A DNA stretch of 64,000 nucleotides from Salinisphaera sp. LB1 (GCF_003177035.1 NZ_CP029488.1:2046001-2110000); one strand, 5' to 3'. Shown: positions 7,886 to 16,974, numbered from the stretch's first letter. The notes: a model not told the origin generated them from the sequence alone. Numbers and translations are program-made.

Positions 7886-9037
7886 ATGAGCGATAAACGC
7901 GGTCAAACCATGACGAAGGACAAGGGCGGGCTGTTTGCGGGCGGCTTCGATCCCATCGGCTTGCTCCTTGAAGGACGTGCTTTTTTCGGTCTGATCGCGA
8001 TCATCGCGGTCTTTTCCTACCTTTCGCCGAACTACTTCACCTTCAACAACCTGCTGACCATGACCTCCCATGTGGCCATCTTCGGTCTGCTGGGCATGGG
8101 CATGTTGCTGGTGATTCTCACCGGCGGCATCGACCTGTCGGTCGGCTCGACGCTGGGCCTGTGCGGCGTGATGGCCGGTTTCTTCATCCACGGCGTCGAT
8201 ATCGGCGGGGTCACGCTATATCCCGCGATCTGGGTCGTGGTGGTCCTGGTGTGTGCGGTCGGCGCACTGGTCGGCCTGATCAACGGCGTACTGGTGGCCT
8301 ATTTCAGGGTGCCGTCATTTGTGGCCACGCTGGGATCGCTCTATGCGGTACGCGGGGTGGCGCTCCTGATGACCGGCGGCCTGACCTACAACAATCTCGG
8401 CGGCAAGGCGTCGCTGGGCAATACCGGCCTCGACTGGCTCGGGTTCAACACAATACTGCAGGTGCCGGTCGGCATATTGATCATGATCGCCGTGGCGATT
8501 GTACTCATCGTGGTGCTCAATCGAACGGCCTTCGGTCGCTGGCTTTATGCGACAGGCGGGAATGCACGCGCGGCGCGCCTGTCGGGCGTGCCCACCAACC
8601 GGGTTACGGTGTTGGTGTTCGTCATGTCGGGGATCTGTGCGGCCATCGCCGGTCTCGTACTGACATCGGAGCTGACCTCGGCCGGCCCGACCGCAGGTAC
8701 CACGTATGAACTGACCGCGATCGCCACGGTGGTGATCGGCGGTGCTGCGCTGGCCGGCGGTGTCGGCAATATCCGCGGCACGCTCCTGGGCGCTTTCGTG
8801 ATCGGGTTCCTGTCGGATGGCCTGGTCATCGTGGGCGTGTCCAATTACTGGCAGATGGTCTTTACCGGGGTGGTGATCGTGTTTGCGGTGCTCCTGAATT
8901 CGATCGAATACAAGGCCCGGCGCAAACCCCGCACCTCCGCATCCGCCGATGGCGGCGGCACGCCGGCGGCGGCCGCGAGTCAACACAACCCGGTGAATCC
9001 GGCCTCGTCGTTGGGGACGTCGACGGGCGAATCGTAG
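7886..9037 (+). CDS. Sugar/polyol ABC importer permease (RbsC/EryF-like)
   Basis: 383-aa CUT2-type inner-membrane permease with eight or more hydrophobic segments. Typical RbsC motifs are LLVILTGGIDLSVGSTLGL (about residues 73-91), the conserved loop NRTAFGRWLYATGGNARAAR and the C-terminal AGGVGNIRGTLLGAFVIG. The start at 7886 follows AGGA at about 10 nt; an internal ATG at 7910 lacks a site. The C-terminus carries a 40-residue Ala/Pro/Ser-rich tail beyond the last helix. It sits between the ATPase and the binding-protein gene in the usual order. Confidence 0.9.
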   Translation: MSDKRGQTMTKDKGGLFAGGFDPIGLLLEGRAFFGLIAIIAVFSYLSPNYFTFNNLLTMTSHVAIFGLLGMGMLLVILTGGIDLSVGSTLGLCGVMAGFFIHGVDIGGVTLYPAIWVVVVLVCAVGALVGLINGVLVAYFRVPSFVATLGSLYAVRGVALLMTGGLTYNNLGGKASLGNTGLDWLGFNTILQVPVGILIMIAVAIVLIVVLNRTAFGRWLYATGGNARAARLSGVPTNRVTVLVFVMSGICAAIAGLVLTSELTSAGPTAGTTYELTAIATVVIGGAALAGGVGNIRGTLLGAFVIGFLSDGLVIVGVSNYWQMVFTGVVIVFAVLLNSIEYKARRKPRTSASADGGGTPAAAASQHNPVNPASSLGTSTGES

Positions 9038-9104
9038 GCACAGAACGTCCCTGACAAAACCGCTGGTTGAACGGCGGGAATAATCACTACACAAGGAGAT
9101 AAGC

Positions 9105-10088
9105 ATGCAACGCATGAAAATGACAATGCTGGCGGCGAGTGTTCTATTCGCATTCGCCACCTGTGCCGGGATATCCACGGCTTCGGCCGCAGACTCGGGT
9201 AATGGCAACGGCAAGCTGATGACGATCATCGTCAACGATCCATCGAATCCTTACTGGCAGACGGAAGGTCAGGTGGCGGCGAAGGAAGCCCGCAAGCTGG
9301 GCTACAAGGCGAATGTGGTGGCCCATCACGGTGACACCAATACCGAACGTAACGAGGTGGACACCGCGATCACCAACCACTCGGCAGCCATCATTCTCGA
9401 TCCGGCCAACGCCAAGGGCTCGATCGGTTCGGTCAAGAAAGCGGTTCAAGCGCATATTCCGGTGTTCCTTGTGAATGCCGAGATCGACCAGAAGGGTCTG
9501 GCCAAGGCACAGCTGGTATCGAACAATGCACAGGGTGCCGCCCTGGGTGCCCAGCAATGGGTCAAGGCCGTCGGTACGCACGCCAAGTACGTCGAACTCA
9601 AGGGTGCGCCGTCGGACAATAACGCGGCGACGCGGTCCAATGGCTATCGCACTGTGCTCTCCCAGTATCCGGGCCTGAAGGAAGTGGCCTCGCAGGTCGC
9701 CAACTGGGACCGTACCCAGGGCCACGACAAGATGCAGGGCATGCTGCAGTCGCATCCCAACATCACCGGCCTGATCAGTGGTAACGATGAAATGGCACTG
9801 GGCGCGATCGCTGCGCTCAAGCAGGCCGGCAAGCTCAGCCAGGTCACGGTCGGCGGCTTCGATGGTTCGCCCGCGGCCATCGACGCCATCAAGAAGGGTG
9901 AAATGGCTTACACCGTGCTACAGCCGGTGGCCGTGTTTTCCAAAAAGGCGGTCGACGAAGCCAATCACTACATCAAGACCGGCAGCACCGGCGTGGATCA
10001 TGAGAAGCAGTTGTTCGACTGCATCCTGATCACCAAGAAGAACATCGGCAACTATGTGGCGCCGTTTACCCTGAAGAGCATGCAGTAA
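9105..10088 (+). CDS. Periplasmic sugar/polyol-binding protein (RbsB/EryG-like)
   Basis: 327-aa periplasmic binding protein of the RbsB family, delivering substrate to the importer. The signal peptide spans about residues 1-28, with cleavage after ASA or SAA (STASAADSG). The mature part begins MTIIVNDPSNPYWQTEGQ and contains VSNNAQGAALGAQ and GLISGNDEMALGAIAALK, typical of ribose-type binding proteins. Ribosome binding site AAGGAGATAAGC is strong, fitting high expression. A hairpin with a short T-tract follows the stop (10118-10148), which would limit read-through to the kinase genes and favour excess binding protein. Confidence 0.9.
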   Translation: MQRMKMTMLAASVLFAFATCAGISTASAADSGNGNGKLMTIIVNDPSNPYWQTEGQVAAKEARKLGYKANVVAHHGDTNTERNEVDTAITNHSAAIILDPANAKGSIGSVKKAVQAHIPVFLVNAEIDQKGLAKAQLVSNNAQGAALGAQQWVKAVGTHAKYVELKGAPSDNNAATRSNGYRTVLSQYPGLKEVASQVANWDRTQGHDKMQGMLQSHPNITGLISGNDEMALGAIAALKQAGKLSQVTVGGFDGSPAAIDAIKKGEMAYTVLQPVAVFSKKAVDEANHYIKTGSTGVDHEKQLFDCILITKKNIGNYVAPFTLKSMQ

Positions 10089-10117
10089 TCAACCCCTTGG
10101 GGGTAACGGCTGCAATG

Positions 10118-10148
10118 AACGCGCGGGCCGTAATGGCTCGCGCGTTTT
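10118..10148 (+). terminator. Hairpin terminator/attenuator after binding-protein gene
   Basis: Inverted repeat AACGCGCGGGCC / GGCTCGCGCGTT (one G-U pair in 12) around a 5-nt loop, then TTTT. It lies in the 76-nt gap before the kinase gene, so it probably works as a partial terminator or an mRNA 3'-end stabiliser. Confidence 0.65.
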
Positions 10149-10164
10149 CGATAAGGAGACACTG

Positions 10165-11907
10165 ATGACTTATCTGGTGAATCAGCCCGCCGACTTCGTC
10201 GACGAAAGCATCGACGGTTTCGTGGCCGCCAACCGAGCCCTGGTGCGCCGCGTGCCCGGCGGTGTGGTGCGTGCCACGCGAACCCCGCCCGGGCAGGTCG
10301 CCGTGGTCATCGGCGGCGGCTCCGGCCACTATCCGGCATTCGCCGGGCTGGTGGGCCAGGGGCTGGCGCACGGCGCGGCCATGGGCAACGTCTTTGCCTC
10401 GCCGTCGGCGCAACAGATTTATTCCGTGGCCAAGGCCGCGGCCTCCGATTCGGGCGTGCTGCTGTCGTTCGGCAATTATGCCGGCGACGTGCTCAACTTC
10501 GGCATCGCCGAGGAACGCCTGAAGGCGGAAGGTATTGCCTGTCGCTGCTTCGCCGTCACCGACGACATCTGCAGCGGCCCCGCCGACAAGGCCAGCGAAC
10601 GTCGCGGCATTGCCGGTGATCTGACCGTGTTCCGCGCCGCCGCACTGGCTGCCGCCGAGGGCAAGTCGCTGGACGAGGTCTACCAATTCGCAAGCCATGC
10701 CAACGATCGTACCCGGTCGTTCGGGGTGGCGTTTTCCGGGTGCACATTGCCCGGTGCCAAACAGCCCCTGTTCACGGTGCCCGAAGGGCGCATGGGCGTG
10801 GGCATGGGCATCCACGGCGAGCAGGGCATCGAGGAAGTCGATATGCCGAGCGCGTCGGACCTGGCCGACATGCTGGTCGACCGCCTGCTCGACGAGCGCC
10901 CGGGCGGCGTCGCCCGGGCTGGCTCGCCGCGTGTGGGCGTAATGCTCAACGGCCTGGGCTCGGTCAAGTACGAAGAACTGTTCGTGCTGTACAAACGTGT
11001 TTCGGAGCGGCTGGAGGATGCCGGCCTGACACTCGTGCAGCCCGAAGTCGGCGAGCTGGTCACCAGTTTCGAGATGGCCGGCGTGTCGCTCACGCTGTTC
11101 TGGCTCGACGAGGCGCTGGAGAAAGCCTGGACGGCACCGGCCACCACGCCGGCGTACTGCCGCGGTGGCGTAGCGCTGGAAGGCGAGCTGCGCGACGAGG
11201 CCGACCTGGCCGCCGCCCATGAAGAGGAAACCCCGCCGGCCAGCGCCGATTCCAAATCGGATGCGGCCGGCATGCTGGCCGTGATCGAGGCCATCCAGGC
11301 CCGGATCGAGGCCGAGGCCGAGGGCCTGGGCCAGCTCGATGCCATTTCCGGCGACGGCGATCACGGCATCGGCATGGATACCGGCGCCCGCGCCGCGCTG
11401 GCCGCCGCGCGGCGCGCGGTTGAAAAAGGTTGCGGCGCCGGCACTGTCCTGATGCGGGCCGGCGATGCCTGGGCCAACGAGGCCGGGGGCACCTCCGGCG
11501 CGCTGTGGGGCCTCGGCCTGCGCAGTGTGGGCGCGCGCATCGGCGATGACGACCGCGTGGCCGCGCCCGCGGTGGCCGCCGGCGTGGTTGACGCCACCGA
11601 CGCGATCATGCGGCTCGGCGGCGCCGAGATGGGCGACAAGACCATGCTCGACTCGATGAAGCCGTTCGCCGACACGCTGGCCGAACAAGTGCGCTCCGGC
11701 ACCCATCTGCGCGAAGCCTGGCGCGGTGCCGCCGAGACCTCGCAGCACGCCGCCGAAGCGACCGCCGACCTGGCGCCGAAGAAGGGCCGGGCCAAAAACC
11801 ATAGCGACAAGAGCGTGGGCCACCCCGATCCGGGTGCGATTTCGTTCGCGATGATCGTCGCCGCCGTCGCCGACACCCTCGAATCCCTGCATGAGGACGC
11901 AGCATGA
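10165..11907 (+). CDS. Two-domain tetrulose kinase of the dihydroxyacetone kinase family (LerK/DerK-like)
   Basis: 580-aa fused DhaK-DhaL ATP-dependent kinase. The DhaK domain (about 1-340) has the substrate loop [15 protein letters not shown] near residue 50 and [11 protein letters not shown]; the DhaL domain (about 365-580) has the Mg/ATP motif [10 protein letters not shown] near 395 and GGTSGALWG. The classical dihydroxyacetone kinase loop reads GGGSGHEPAHAG, so Glu to Tyr and His to Phe differ here, fitting another ketose. With the isomerases that follow, phosphorylation of L- (or D-) erythrulose is the best inference. Strong AAGGAG site; overlaps the next gene by 4 nt. Plain dihydroxyacetone kinase cannot be ruled out without assay. 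Confidence 0.8.
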   Translation: MTYLVNQPADFVDESIDGFVAANRALVRRVPGGVVRATRTPPGQVAVVIGGGSGHYPAFAGLVGQGLAHGAAMGNVFASPSAQQIYSVAKAAASDSGVLLSFGNYAGDVLNFGIAEERLKAEGIACRCFAVTDDICSGPADKASERRGIAGDLTVFRAAALAAAEGKSLDEVYQFASHANDRTRSFGVAFSGCTLPGAKQPLFTVPEGRMGVGMGIHGEQGIEEVDMPSASDLADMLVDRLLDERPGGVARAGSPRVGVMLNGLGSVKYEELFVLYKRVSERLEDAGLTLVQPEVGELVTSFEMAGVSLTLFWLDEALEKAWTAPATTPAYCRGGVALEGELRDEADLAAAHEEETPPASADSKSDAAGMLAVIEAIQARIEAEAEGLGQLDAISGDGDHGIGMDTGARAALAAARRAVEKGCGAGTVLMRAGDAWANEAGGTSGALWGLGLRSVGARIGDDDRVAAPAVAAGVVDATDAIMRLGGAEMGDKTMLDSMKPFADTLAEQVRSGTHLREAWRGAAETSQHAAEATADLAPKKGRAKNHSDKSVGHPDPGAISFAMIVAAVADTLESLHEDAA

Positions 11908-12386
11908 GCGACAAACTCCGAATCATCATCGGTTCCGACGAGGCCGGCTATCGCTACAAGGAAGCGATCAAGGCTGACATGCAGGCCAGCGACACCGTGT
12001 CCTCGGTCGAGGACATGGGCGTTGCCGAGGCGGCCAAGACGCCGTACCCGACCATCGCCATCGCCGCGGCCCAGAAGATCGCCGCGGGCGAGGCCGACCG
12101 GGCGTTGCTGATCTGCGGTACCGGGCTCGGCGTGGCGATTTCGGCCAACAAGGTGCCCGGCATCCGCGCGGTCACCGCGCACGATGGCTACTCGGTCGAG
12201 CGCGGCGTGCTGTCCAACAACGCCCAGGTGCTGTGCTTCGGCGAGCGCGTGATCGGGCTGGAGCTGGCCCGTAAGCTGGCCCGCGAATGGCTGACCTATC
12301 GTTTCGACGAGAACTCCTCGTCGGCGAAGAAAGTGGCCGTGATCAAGCAATACGAGGAAACCGGCGACGCCAGCCCCGTCGAGTAG
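11904..12386 (+). CDS. RpiB/LacAB-family isomerase (DerI/EryI-like, D-erythrulose-4-P isomerase)
   Basis: 160-aa RpiB-family sugar-phosphate isomerase. The active-site cysteine is Cys71 in [16 protein letters not shown]. The usual RpiB motif D-H-A-G near residue 12 reads D-E-A-G here. In the Brucella and mycobacterial tetritol pathways the RpiB paralogue EryI/DerI converts D-erythrulose-4-P to D-erythrose-4-P, which enters the pentose phosphate pathway. The position, coupled to the kinase by a 4-nt overlap and followed by a TIM-like isomerase, gives that role. A housekeeping ribose-5-P isomerase is less likely in this context. Confidence 0.82.
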   Translation: MSDKLRIIIGSDEAGYRYKEAIKADMQASDTVSSVEDMGVAEAAKTPYPTIAIAAAQKIAAGEADRALLICGTGLGVAISANKVPGIRAVTAHDGYSVERGVLSNNAQVLCFGERVIGLELARKLAREWLTYRFDENSSSAKKVAVIKQYEETGDASPVE

Positions 12387-12425
12387 GCGACAATGAGCGC
12401 CGGTTTGCACAACCATTGAACTGCA

Positions 12426-13175
12426 ATGCATATCGGCGTCAGCTTCAAGATGTATCTCGACCGGTCGCGTACACGTGAGTGGTGCGCGGCCGCCGCCGCG
12501 ATTGCCAACCGGCATCCGGCGGTCCGCTCGAGCGCGGTCGAACTGATCGTCTTTCCCTCCCTTCCGGCCATGGAACGCTCCATGACGGCCTGCGCCGGCT
12601 CGCCCGTAGCCTTTGGCGCCCAGGATCTGTTCTGGGCGGACCGCGGCGCCTACACGGGCGCGGTCAGCGGCGCAGATCTGGCCGATATGGGCTGTACCTA
12701 CGCCGAGATCGGGCATGCCGAACGCCGTCGTGTGTTCGGCGAGACAGACGCCATCGTGGCGAAGAAGGTGGTCGCGGCGGTACGCAATGGCCTCACGCCG
12801 TGGCTGTGTATCGGTGAGTCCGAGGCCAGGCCGGTCGATCAGGCGATCGACTGCTGCACCAACCAGCTAGCCGCCGCGCTGGCCGAGTTGACTCGGCCGA
12901 CGCCGATGGTCATCGCCTACGAGCCGGTGTGGGCGATCGGGCAAACCGAAGCGGCCAGCGCCGCGCACGTGGCCGAAGTCACCCGCGGCATCAAGGCCGG
13001 CCTGTTCGAGCGGACCGGCCAGAGCGATGTGCCGGTGGTCTATGGCGGCAGTGCCGCACCGGGCACGCTGACCGAACTTGGCACGGCGGTCGACGGGCTG
13101 TTCCTCGGCCGCTTCGCCCACGATACGGCGGCTTTCGAAGCTATTCTCGACGAGGCCGCAGATCTGAGCGGCTAG
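12426..13175 (+). CDS. Triosephosphate-isomerase-like tetrulose-phosphate isomerase (LerI/EryH/TpiA2-like)
   Basis: 249-aa TIM-barrel protein of the triosephosphate isomerase family. The catalytic triad is complete: Lys8 (GVSFKMY), His97 (EIGHAERR) and Glu166 (AYEPVWAIG); the phosphate loop VVYGGSAAPG is present. The N-terminal GVSFKMYLD instead of the normal GGNWKMN is typical of the divergent TpiA2/EryH/LerI group, which converts L-erythrulose-1-P to D-erythrulose-4-P. It is the last gene of the operon, 39 nt after the RpiB-like gene, and has no good ribosome binding site. A housekeeping TIM would normally lie by secG or in a glycolytic cluster. Confidence 0.82.
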   Translation: MHIGVSFKMYLDRSRTREWCAAAAAIANRHPAVRSSAVELIVFPSLPAMERSMTACAGSPVAFGAQDLFWADRGAYTGAVSGADLADMGCTYAEIGHAERRRVFGETDAIVAKKVVAAVRNGLTPWLCIGESEARPVDQAIDCCTNQLAAALAELTRPTPMVIAYEPVWAIGQTEAASAAHVAEVTRGIKAGLFERTGQSDVPVVYGGSAAPGTLTELGTAVDGLFLGRFAHDTAAFEAILDEAADLSG

Positions 13176-13293
13176 AGCATCTTTTCGTGAGCCGTGATTC
13201 AAATCTCAGCAGGCAATGAAATGCGAGATCGTTCAGTGCGTTGTTGCTCTGGAAGCCTTTGACTGGCCGGGGTTTCGCGCTGATGCGCGAGTC

Positions 13294-13319
13294 ACCTTTC
13301 TTGCTTGCCCAAGAAAGGT
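13294..13319. repeat. Short palindromic repeat ACCTTTCTT-gcttgccc-AAGAAAGGT
   Basis: Perfect 9-bp stem with an 8-nt loop, followed by AACCGAAAGAAGGGCACCC. Sequences of this type (CTTTCTT-TTGCTTG-type cores ending in GGGCACCC) are familiar intergenic repeats in many gamma- and betaproteobacterial genomes; that resemblance is from memory. No function is known. Confidence 0.5.
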
Positions 13320-13520
13320 AACCGAAAGAAGGGCACCCGACACAGCGCCGGCTACGCCGGTTCACTCCGACGCACAATGCCGACGGGATGCGGCCAGAAC
13401 TCACGTGGCTTTGGCGACGCTCAGACAGGCTGGCCGCCCCGGCGCCGTGCGCCGGACACCCGTCGCCATTGCGCCTCTCCGTCGCTGCGTAACGGGATGC
13501 AATACAGAGCCGTCCGGTTA

Positions 13521-13704
13521 TTATTAATCCGGCATCAGAACAGCTGACTTCATCAGCTGTTTTCAACGCCTTCAAAAATAAAAGCCGGCGCCTGTCCGTC
13601 TTTTATTTTCAAAGGCTTCGCGGCCGATGGCCGCGGCGAGCATGCGGTCGCATACTCGCGCTATTAACCCGAAAAATCATCTATTTTTGTGCCGGGTTAA
13701 TAAC
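13521..13704 (+). repeat. 184-bp MITE-like structured element, copy A
   Basis: About 95% identical (9 differences) to the inverse complement of 30468-30651. Ends are terminal inverted repeats: TTATTAATCCGGCA at the left and the complement of TTATTAACCCGGCA at the right. Internal hairpins follow one another: AACAGCTG/CAGCTGTT, GCCTT-AAAATAAAAG/CTTTTATTTT-AAGGC, GCGGCC/GGCCGC, ATGCG/CGCAT and ATTAACCCG/CGGGTTAAT. No ORF; no clear target duplication. Confidence 0.8.
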
Positions 13705-13750
13705 CTGCCCGAGTACAGTATAAAACCAGCGCAAACAGGCTCCGTCTTCC

Positions 13751-13787
13751 ATCTGCGTGAATCTGCGTCGATCTGCGGACAAAATGC
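13751..13787. repeat. 10-bp-period repeat ending GGACAAAATGC, copy 1
   Basis: ATCTGCG occurs at 13751, 13761 and 13771, each 10 bp apart, then GGACAAAATGC. The same layout (ATTTGCG/ATTCGCG three times, then GGACAAAATGC) is seen at 31615-31651. Helical phasing and recurrence suggest a dispersed repeat or protein-binding site. Confidence 0.5.
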
Positions 13788-13802
13788 CTCTGGAGAACGC
13801 TT

Positions 13803-14708
13803 TTAGTCGCCCATGGCAGCGCGCACGGCGGCGCGATCCGGCATGCCGGCCCGTGCGCCGGCGGCCGTCACCGACAGCGAGGCGGCGACGCCCGCCATGC
13901 GGATTGCATCCTCGACCGACTGGCCTTCCAGCCGCGCGGCGGCGAACGCCCCGGCGAAGGTGTCGCCGGCGCCGGTGGTATCGACCACCGTGCACGGCCG
14001 GCCGGGGACATGGCCACGGCTGCCATCGCGGCCGATCCAGAGTGCGCCGTCCGCGCCGAGGGTGGCGATCACGCCGATATCGTACTGCCGGGCAAGGCGC
14101 GCGGCCTGATCGACGGTCTGGTCGCGGCTCGCGCCTTCGCGCTCGCCAAGCAGAAAAGCGGCCTCCCCGGCGTTGACCATCAGCCAGTCCACGGCGGTCA
14201 TCTCGAAAGCCTTGAGCGGAGCGGCGGGCGCGGCATTCAGGATCACTTCGGCGCCGGCCGCCCGACCGGCGCTCAGCGCCGCATTAACGAACGCGGTCGG
14301 CGTTTCGAGTTGCACAAGGAGCACGTTCGCGCCGCCCATGGCGCCGGCCATGTCGCGCGAGCCGTCGAGTTCGCCGTTGGCCCCGGGCACCACCACGATC
14401 CGGTTCTCGCCGGCCTCGTTGACGGTGATCAGAGCCATACCGCTGCTGCCGGGAAAGCGCTGCACGCCGTCGGCGTCAATGCCCTCGGCGGCCAGATCGG
14501 CCACGATCCGATCGCCGAAATCGTCATCGCCGGCCGCACCAAGAAAACGCACCGGCGCGCCCAGCCGCGCGGCGGCCACGGCCTGATTCGCGCCCTTGCC
14601 GCCCTGATGCACGGCATAGCCGGAGGCGATCAGCGTCTCGCCCGGCTCGGGATGATGCGCGACACGGGCGACCAGATCGATGTTGGCACTGCCGGCGACC
14701 ACGATCAT
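13803..14708 (-). CDS. rbsK: Ribokinase (PfkB family)
   Basis: 301-aa ribokinase-type sugar kinase, ATP-dependent phosphorylation of ribose (or a related free sugar). The start MIVVAGSANIDLVARV and the substrate-binding stretch HQGGKGANQAVAAARLG (about residues 34-50) are typical ribokinase; the anion hole and catalytic Asp lie in DTTGAGDTFAGAF near residue 245. It stands alone on the minus strand without rbsD or a transporter, and is separated from the tetritol locus by repeats. Substrate specificity within PfkB kinases is hard to read; ribose is the default. Confidence 0.82.
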   Translation of the reverse strand: MIVVAGSANIDLVARVAHHPEPGETLIASGYAVHQGGKGANQAVAAARLGAPVRFLGAAGDDDFGDRIVADLAAEGIDADGVQRFPGSSGMALITVNEAGENRIVVVPGANGELDGSRDMAGAMGGANVLLVQLETPTAFVNAALSAGRAAGAEVILNAAPAAPLKAFEMTAVDWLMVNAGEAAFLLGEREGASRDQTVDQAARLARQYDIGVIATLGADGALWIGRDGSRGHVPGRPCTVVDTTGAGDTFAGAFAAARLEGQSVEDAIRMAGVAASLSVTAAGARAGMPDRAAVRAAMGD

Positions 14709-14909
14709 GGGCGGTCTCCGGCGACTGGGGACGACGAGTGGATCGCGGAGCGGCGGATTTCGAATGCTGTCATGAAATTCAGTTGGCGAGGTTGAGCGGA
14801 CCTATTCGACCATACTTGCGAGCGTATCGGCAGTCATCGCGTGATGATCGCCGCCGTCGGCGCCGGTAAGTGCGCTGCACTCGGTTTCGTCGCAAACGGT
14901 AATCGTCCC

Positions 14910-15653
14910 CTAATAGCAAATCCGCATCGGCAGGCCGTGTTCGTCCGTGGGCGGATGTTCGGGCACGCTCCGGTGGATGCCGGCGGCGATGCGTTCGGCC
15001 GAGAACAGCGCGGCATAGGCGTCGGCGATGTCGTCATCGGCGGCGTGGCCGACACGGTGTTTCTGTCTGAAGTGTTCGAAGTGCGCACGGCTGTAGCGTG
15101 TGAACACGCGTTGCAAACGATCGTAGGCGCCGAGGCCGGATTTCTTCGGGTGGGGCATGGGCCGCAGCGGGCCGCCCGTATCGGCGTTCCAGCAGGCAAA
15201 GGCGAGTTCGGGATGCACTTCGTGGACGCTCGTGCGCAACGCCGGCTGATCGGCAAGCAACGCATCCACTTCGCGAATCTTGCCGAACAGGTTGAACGCC
15301 TGGGCCGATACGCCACCCGCGTCGTTGTCGATGTTGATACGGCTGGCCCTGGCATGCGCGTCGCGCAAAGCGAGCCCGGCGGTCGTTGCGTAAACCGCGC
15401 CCCGGGTGGCGGTCGGGAACACGCTGTTGCCGCGAGCGGCGCCCAGAAGACGGCGGGCTTCGATGTCGCATGCTCGCTTGCCGGCGGCGGCCAGGCCGAT
15501 CGGCATGTCGATGGCCACGATATCGCGCTCGGCGACGACGCCCAGCGTTTGCAGCAGATCGTATAGCCGCGGCCGGAGAAACACGCCGTCCGGGGTGGCG
15601 GCGACCCATCCGGCAGGGCAGCCGTCGATGCCGATACAGTTCGGGCCCGTCAT
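14910..15653 (-). CDS. DUF429 family protein (predicted RNase H-like fold)
   Basis: 247-aa DUF429 protein of unknown function; the family has been predicted to adopt an RNase H-like nuclease fold. Visible features are GIDGCPAGWVAA near residues 8-19, AIDMPIGLAAAGKRACD near 46-62 (conserved acidic positions) and the late DDDIADAYAALFSAER motif with a conserved Asp. It is monocistronic; the downstream neighbour is 201 nt away and the upstream gene 61 nt away on the same strand. Nothing in the context indicates a role. Confidence 0.8.
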   Translation of the reverse strand: MTGPNCIGIDGCPAGWVAATPDGVFLRPRLYDLLQTLGVVAERDIVAIDMPIGLAAAGKRACDIEARRLLGAARGNSVFPTATRGAVYATTAGLALRDAHARASRINIDNDAGGVSAQAFNLFGKIREVDALLADQPALRTSVHEVHPELAFACWNADTGGPLRPMPHPKKSGLGAYDRLQRVFTRYSRAHFEHFRQKHRVGHAADDDIADAYAALFSAERIAAGIHRSVPEHPPTDEHGLPMRICY

Positions 15654-15714
15654 CGCATCAGTTTAGCGGATGCGATGACGGGCCCGACGGCGTAGGGTCG
15701 GTCGCCTGTGACCG

Positions 15715-16974
15715 TCAGGCCGCCAGGGCCGCCCCGATGGCGTCGTCGATGATGGCCAGGCCTTCGTCGATATCCTCGGCGGTGCTGATGAGCGGCGGCA
15801 TGACCTTGATCACGCGATCGCCCGGGCCGGTGGTTTCCATGATCAGCCCGCGCTCGAAGCATTGCTTGGTTACGGCGTTGCCGTGGTCCGGCACCGCGCA
15901 GTCCAGGCCGATGAAGAAACCGCGGCCGCGGACTTCACCATCGAAACCGTCGTGCTTGTCGATGATTTCCTGCAGCCGAGCACGGATGCGTTCGCCCTGC
16001 TCGGTAACGTGCCGGGTGAGTTGGTCGTCGCGCCAGAACTTCTCGAGCGCGGCGGCGCCGGTGACGAATGCATGGTTGTTGCCGCGGAAGGTGCCGGTGT
16101 GCTCGCCCGGGTCCCAGACATCGATTTCCGGGCGCATGAGCACCAGCGACATCGGCGAGCCCATGCCCGAAATCGATTTCGCGAGGGTCACGATATCGGG
16201 CTGGATCTCGGCCGGTTCGAACGAAAAGAACGGGCCGGTACGGCCGTAGCCGGCCTGGATGTCGTCGACGATGAATAATAAATCGTGCTCGCGACAGACC
16301 CGGGCCACCTCGCGCAGCCAGTCGAAGCCGGCCGCATAGATGCCGCCCTCGCCCTGCACGGTTTCCACGATCACCGCCGCCGGCTTGTCGACGCCGGAGA
16401 ACGAATCCGACAGCAGTGCTTCCAGATCGGCGATCGTGTCGCGACCGTCGCGATAATAACCGTCGAAGGCCGCGGTGGTGGTATCCGACAGGCCCACGCC
16501 GGCGCTATTGCGGATGGCGGCGTTGCTGGTCACCGAGGTCGAGCCCAGGGTCATGCCGTGGAAGCTGTGGGTGAAATGGATCATGCCCGAGCGGCCGGTG
16601 TATTTACGCGCCAGCTTGAGCGCGGCTTCCACCGCGTTGGTGCCGGTCGGGCCGGGGAATTGCAGTTTGTAGTCCAGCTTGCGTGGTTTGAGAATGATGT
16701 CCTCGAAGGTCTCCATGAACCGGGTCTTGGCCGCGGTGGCCATGTCCAGCCCGTGGTTGATGCCGCCGGACTTGATGTAGTCGAGCAGGGCGGCTTCCAT
16801 ATCGGGATCGTTGTGGCCGTAGTTCAGCGCGCCGGCGCCGGAGAAGAAATCCAGGTATTCGCGGCCGTCGACGTCGGTCATACGGTTGCCGCGGGCGGTT
16901 TTGAACTCGGTCGGAAACGAGCGCACGTAGCCGCGGACTTCCGATTCCAGGCGATTGATGATGTCCATGCTCAT
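15715..16974 (-). CDS. ectB: EctB/DoeD-type diaminobutyrate-2-oxoglutarate aminotransferase
   Basis: 419-aa class III PLP aminotransferase closely resembling EctB throughout: RLESEVRGYVRSFP at the start, FFSGAGALNYGHNDPDME, GPTGTNAVEAALKLARKY, ETVQGEGGIYAAG, IVDDIQAGYGRTGPFFSFE, and the PLP lysine in LAKSISGMGSP. EctB makes diaminobutyrate in ectoine synthesis; the related DoeD removes its amino group in ectoine breakdown. No ectA or ectC is adjacent. Instead a semialdehyde dehydrogenase lies 17 nt upstream in the same operon, which fits DoeD-DoeC (diaminobutyrate to aspartate semialdehyde to aspartate). Enzyme class is secure; direction of use is inferred. GABA transaminase is a weaker alternative. 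Confidence 0.78.
   Translation of the reverse strand: MSMDIINRLESEVRGYVRSFPTEFKTARGNRMTDVDGREYLDFFSGAGALNYGHNDPDMEAALLDYIKSGGINHGLDMATAAKTRFMETFEDIILKPRKLDYKLQFPGPTGTNAVEAALKLARKYTGRSGMIHFTHSFHGMTLGSTSVTSNAAIRNSAGVGLSDTTTAAFDGYYRDGRDTIADLEALLSDSFSGVDKPAAVIVETVQGEGGIYAAGFDWLREVARVCREHDLLFIVDDIQAGYGRTGPFFSFEPAEIQPDIVTLAKSISGMGSPMSLVLMRPEIDVWDPGEHTGTFRGNNHAFVTGAAALEKFWRDDQLTRHVTEQGERIRARLQEIIDKHDGFDGEVRGRGFFIGLDCAVPDHGNAVTKQCFERGLIMETTGPGDRVIKVMPPLISTAEDIDEGLAIIDDAIGAALAA

Larger units (their letters stand above)
13176..13802. other. 627-bp repeat-rich gap without a gene
   Basis: Short frames here have no ribosome binding site or recognisable composition. The gap holds a 9-bp hairpin (13294-13319), the first copy of a 184-bp structured element (13521-13704), and a 10-bp-period repeat (13751-13787), all listed separately. 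It separates the tetritol locus from a ribokinase gene on the other strand. Confidence 0.7.

Noticed and set aside
13216-13547. Overlapping plus-strand reading frames after the TIM-like gene
   Set aside because: No ribosome binding site, composition typical of out-of-frame GC-rich DNA, and they run through a repeat hairpin.
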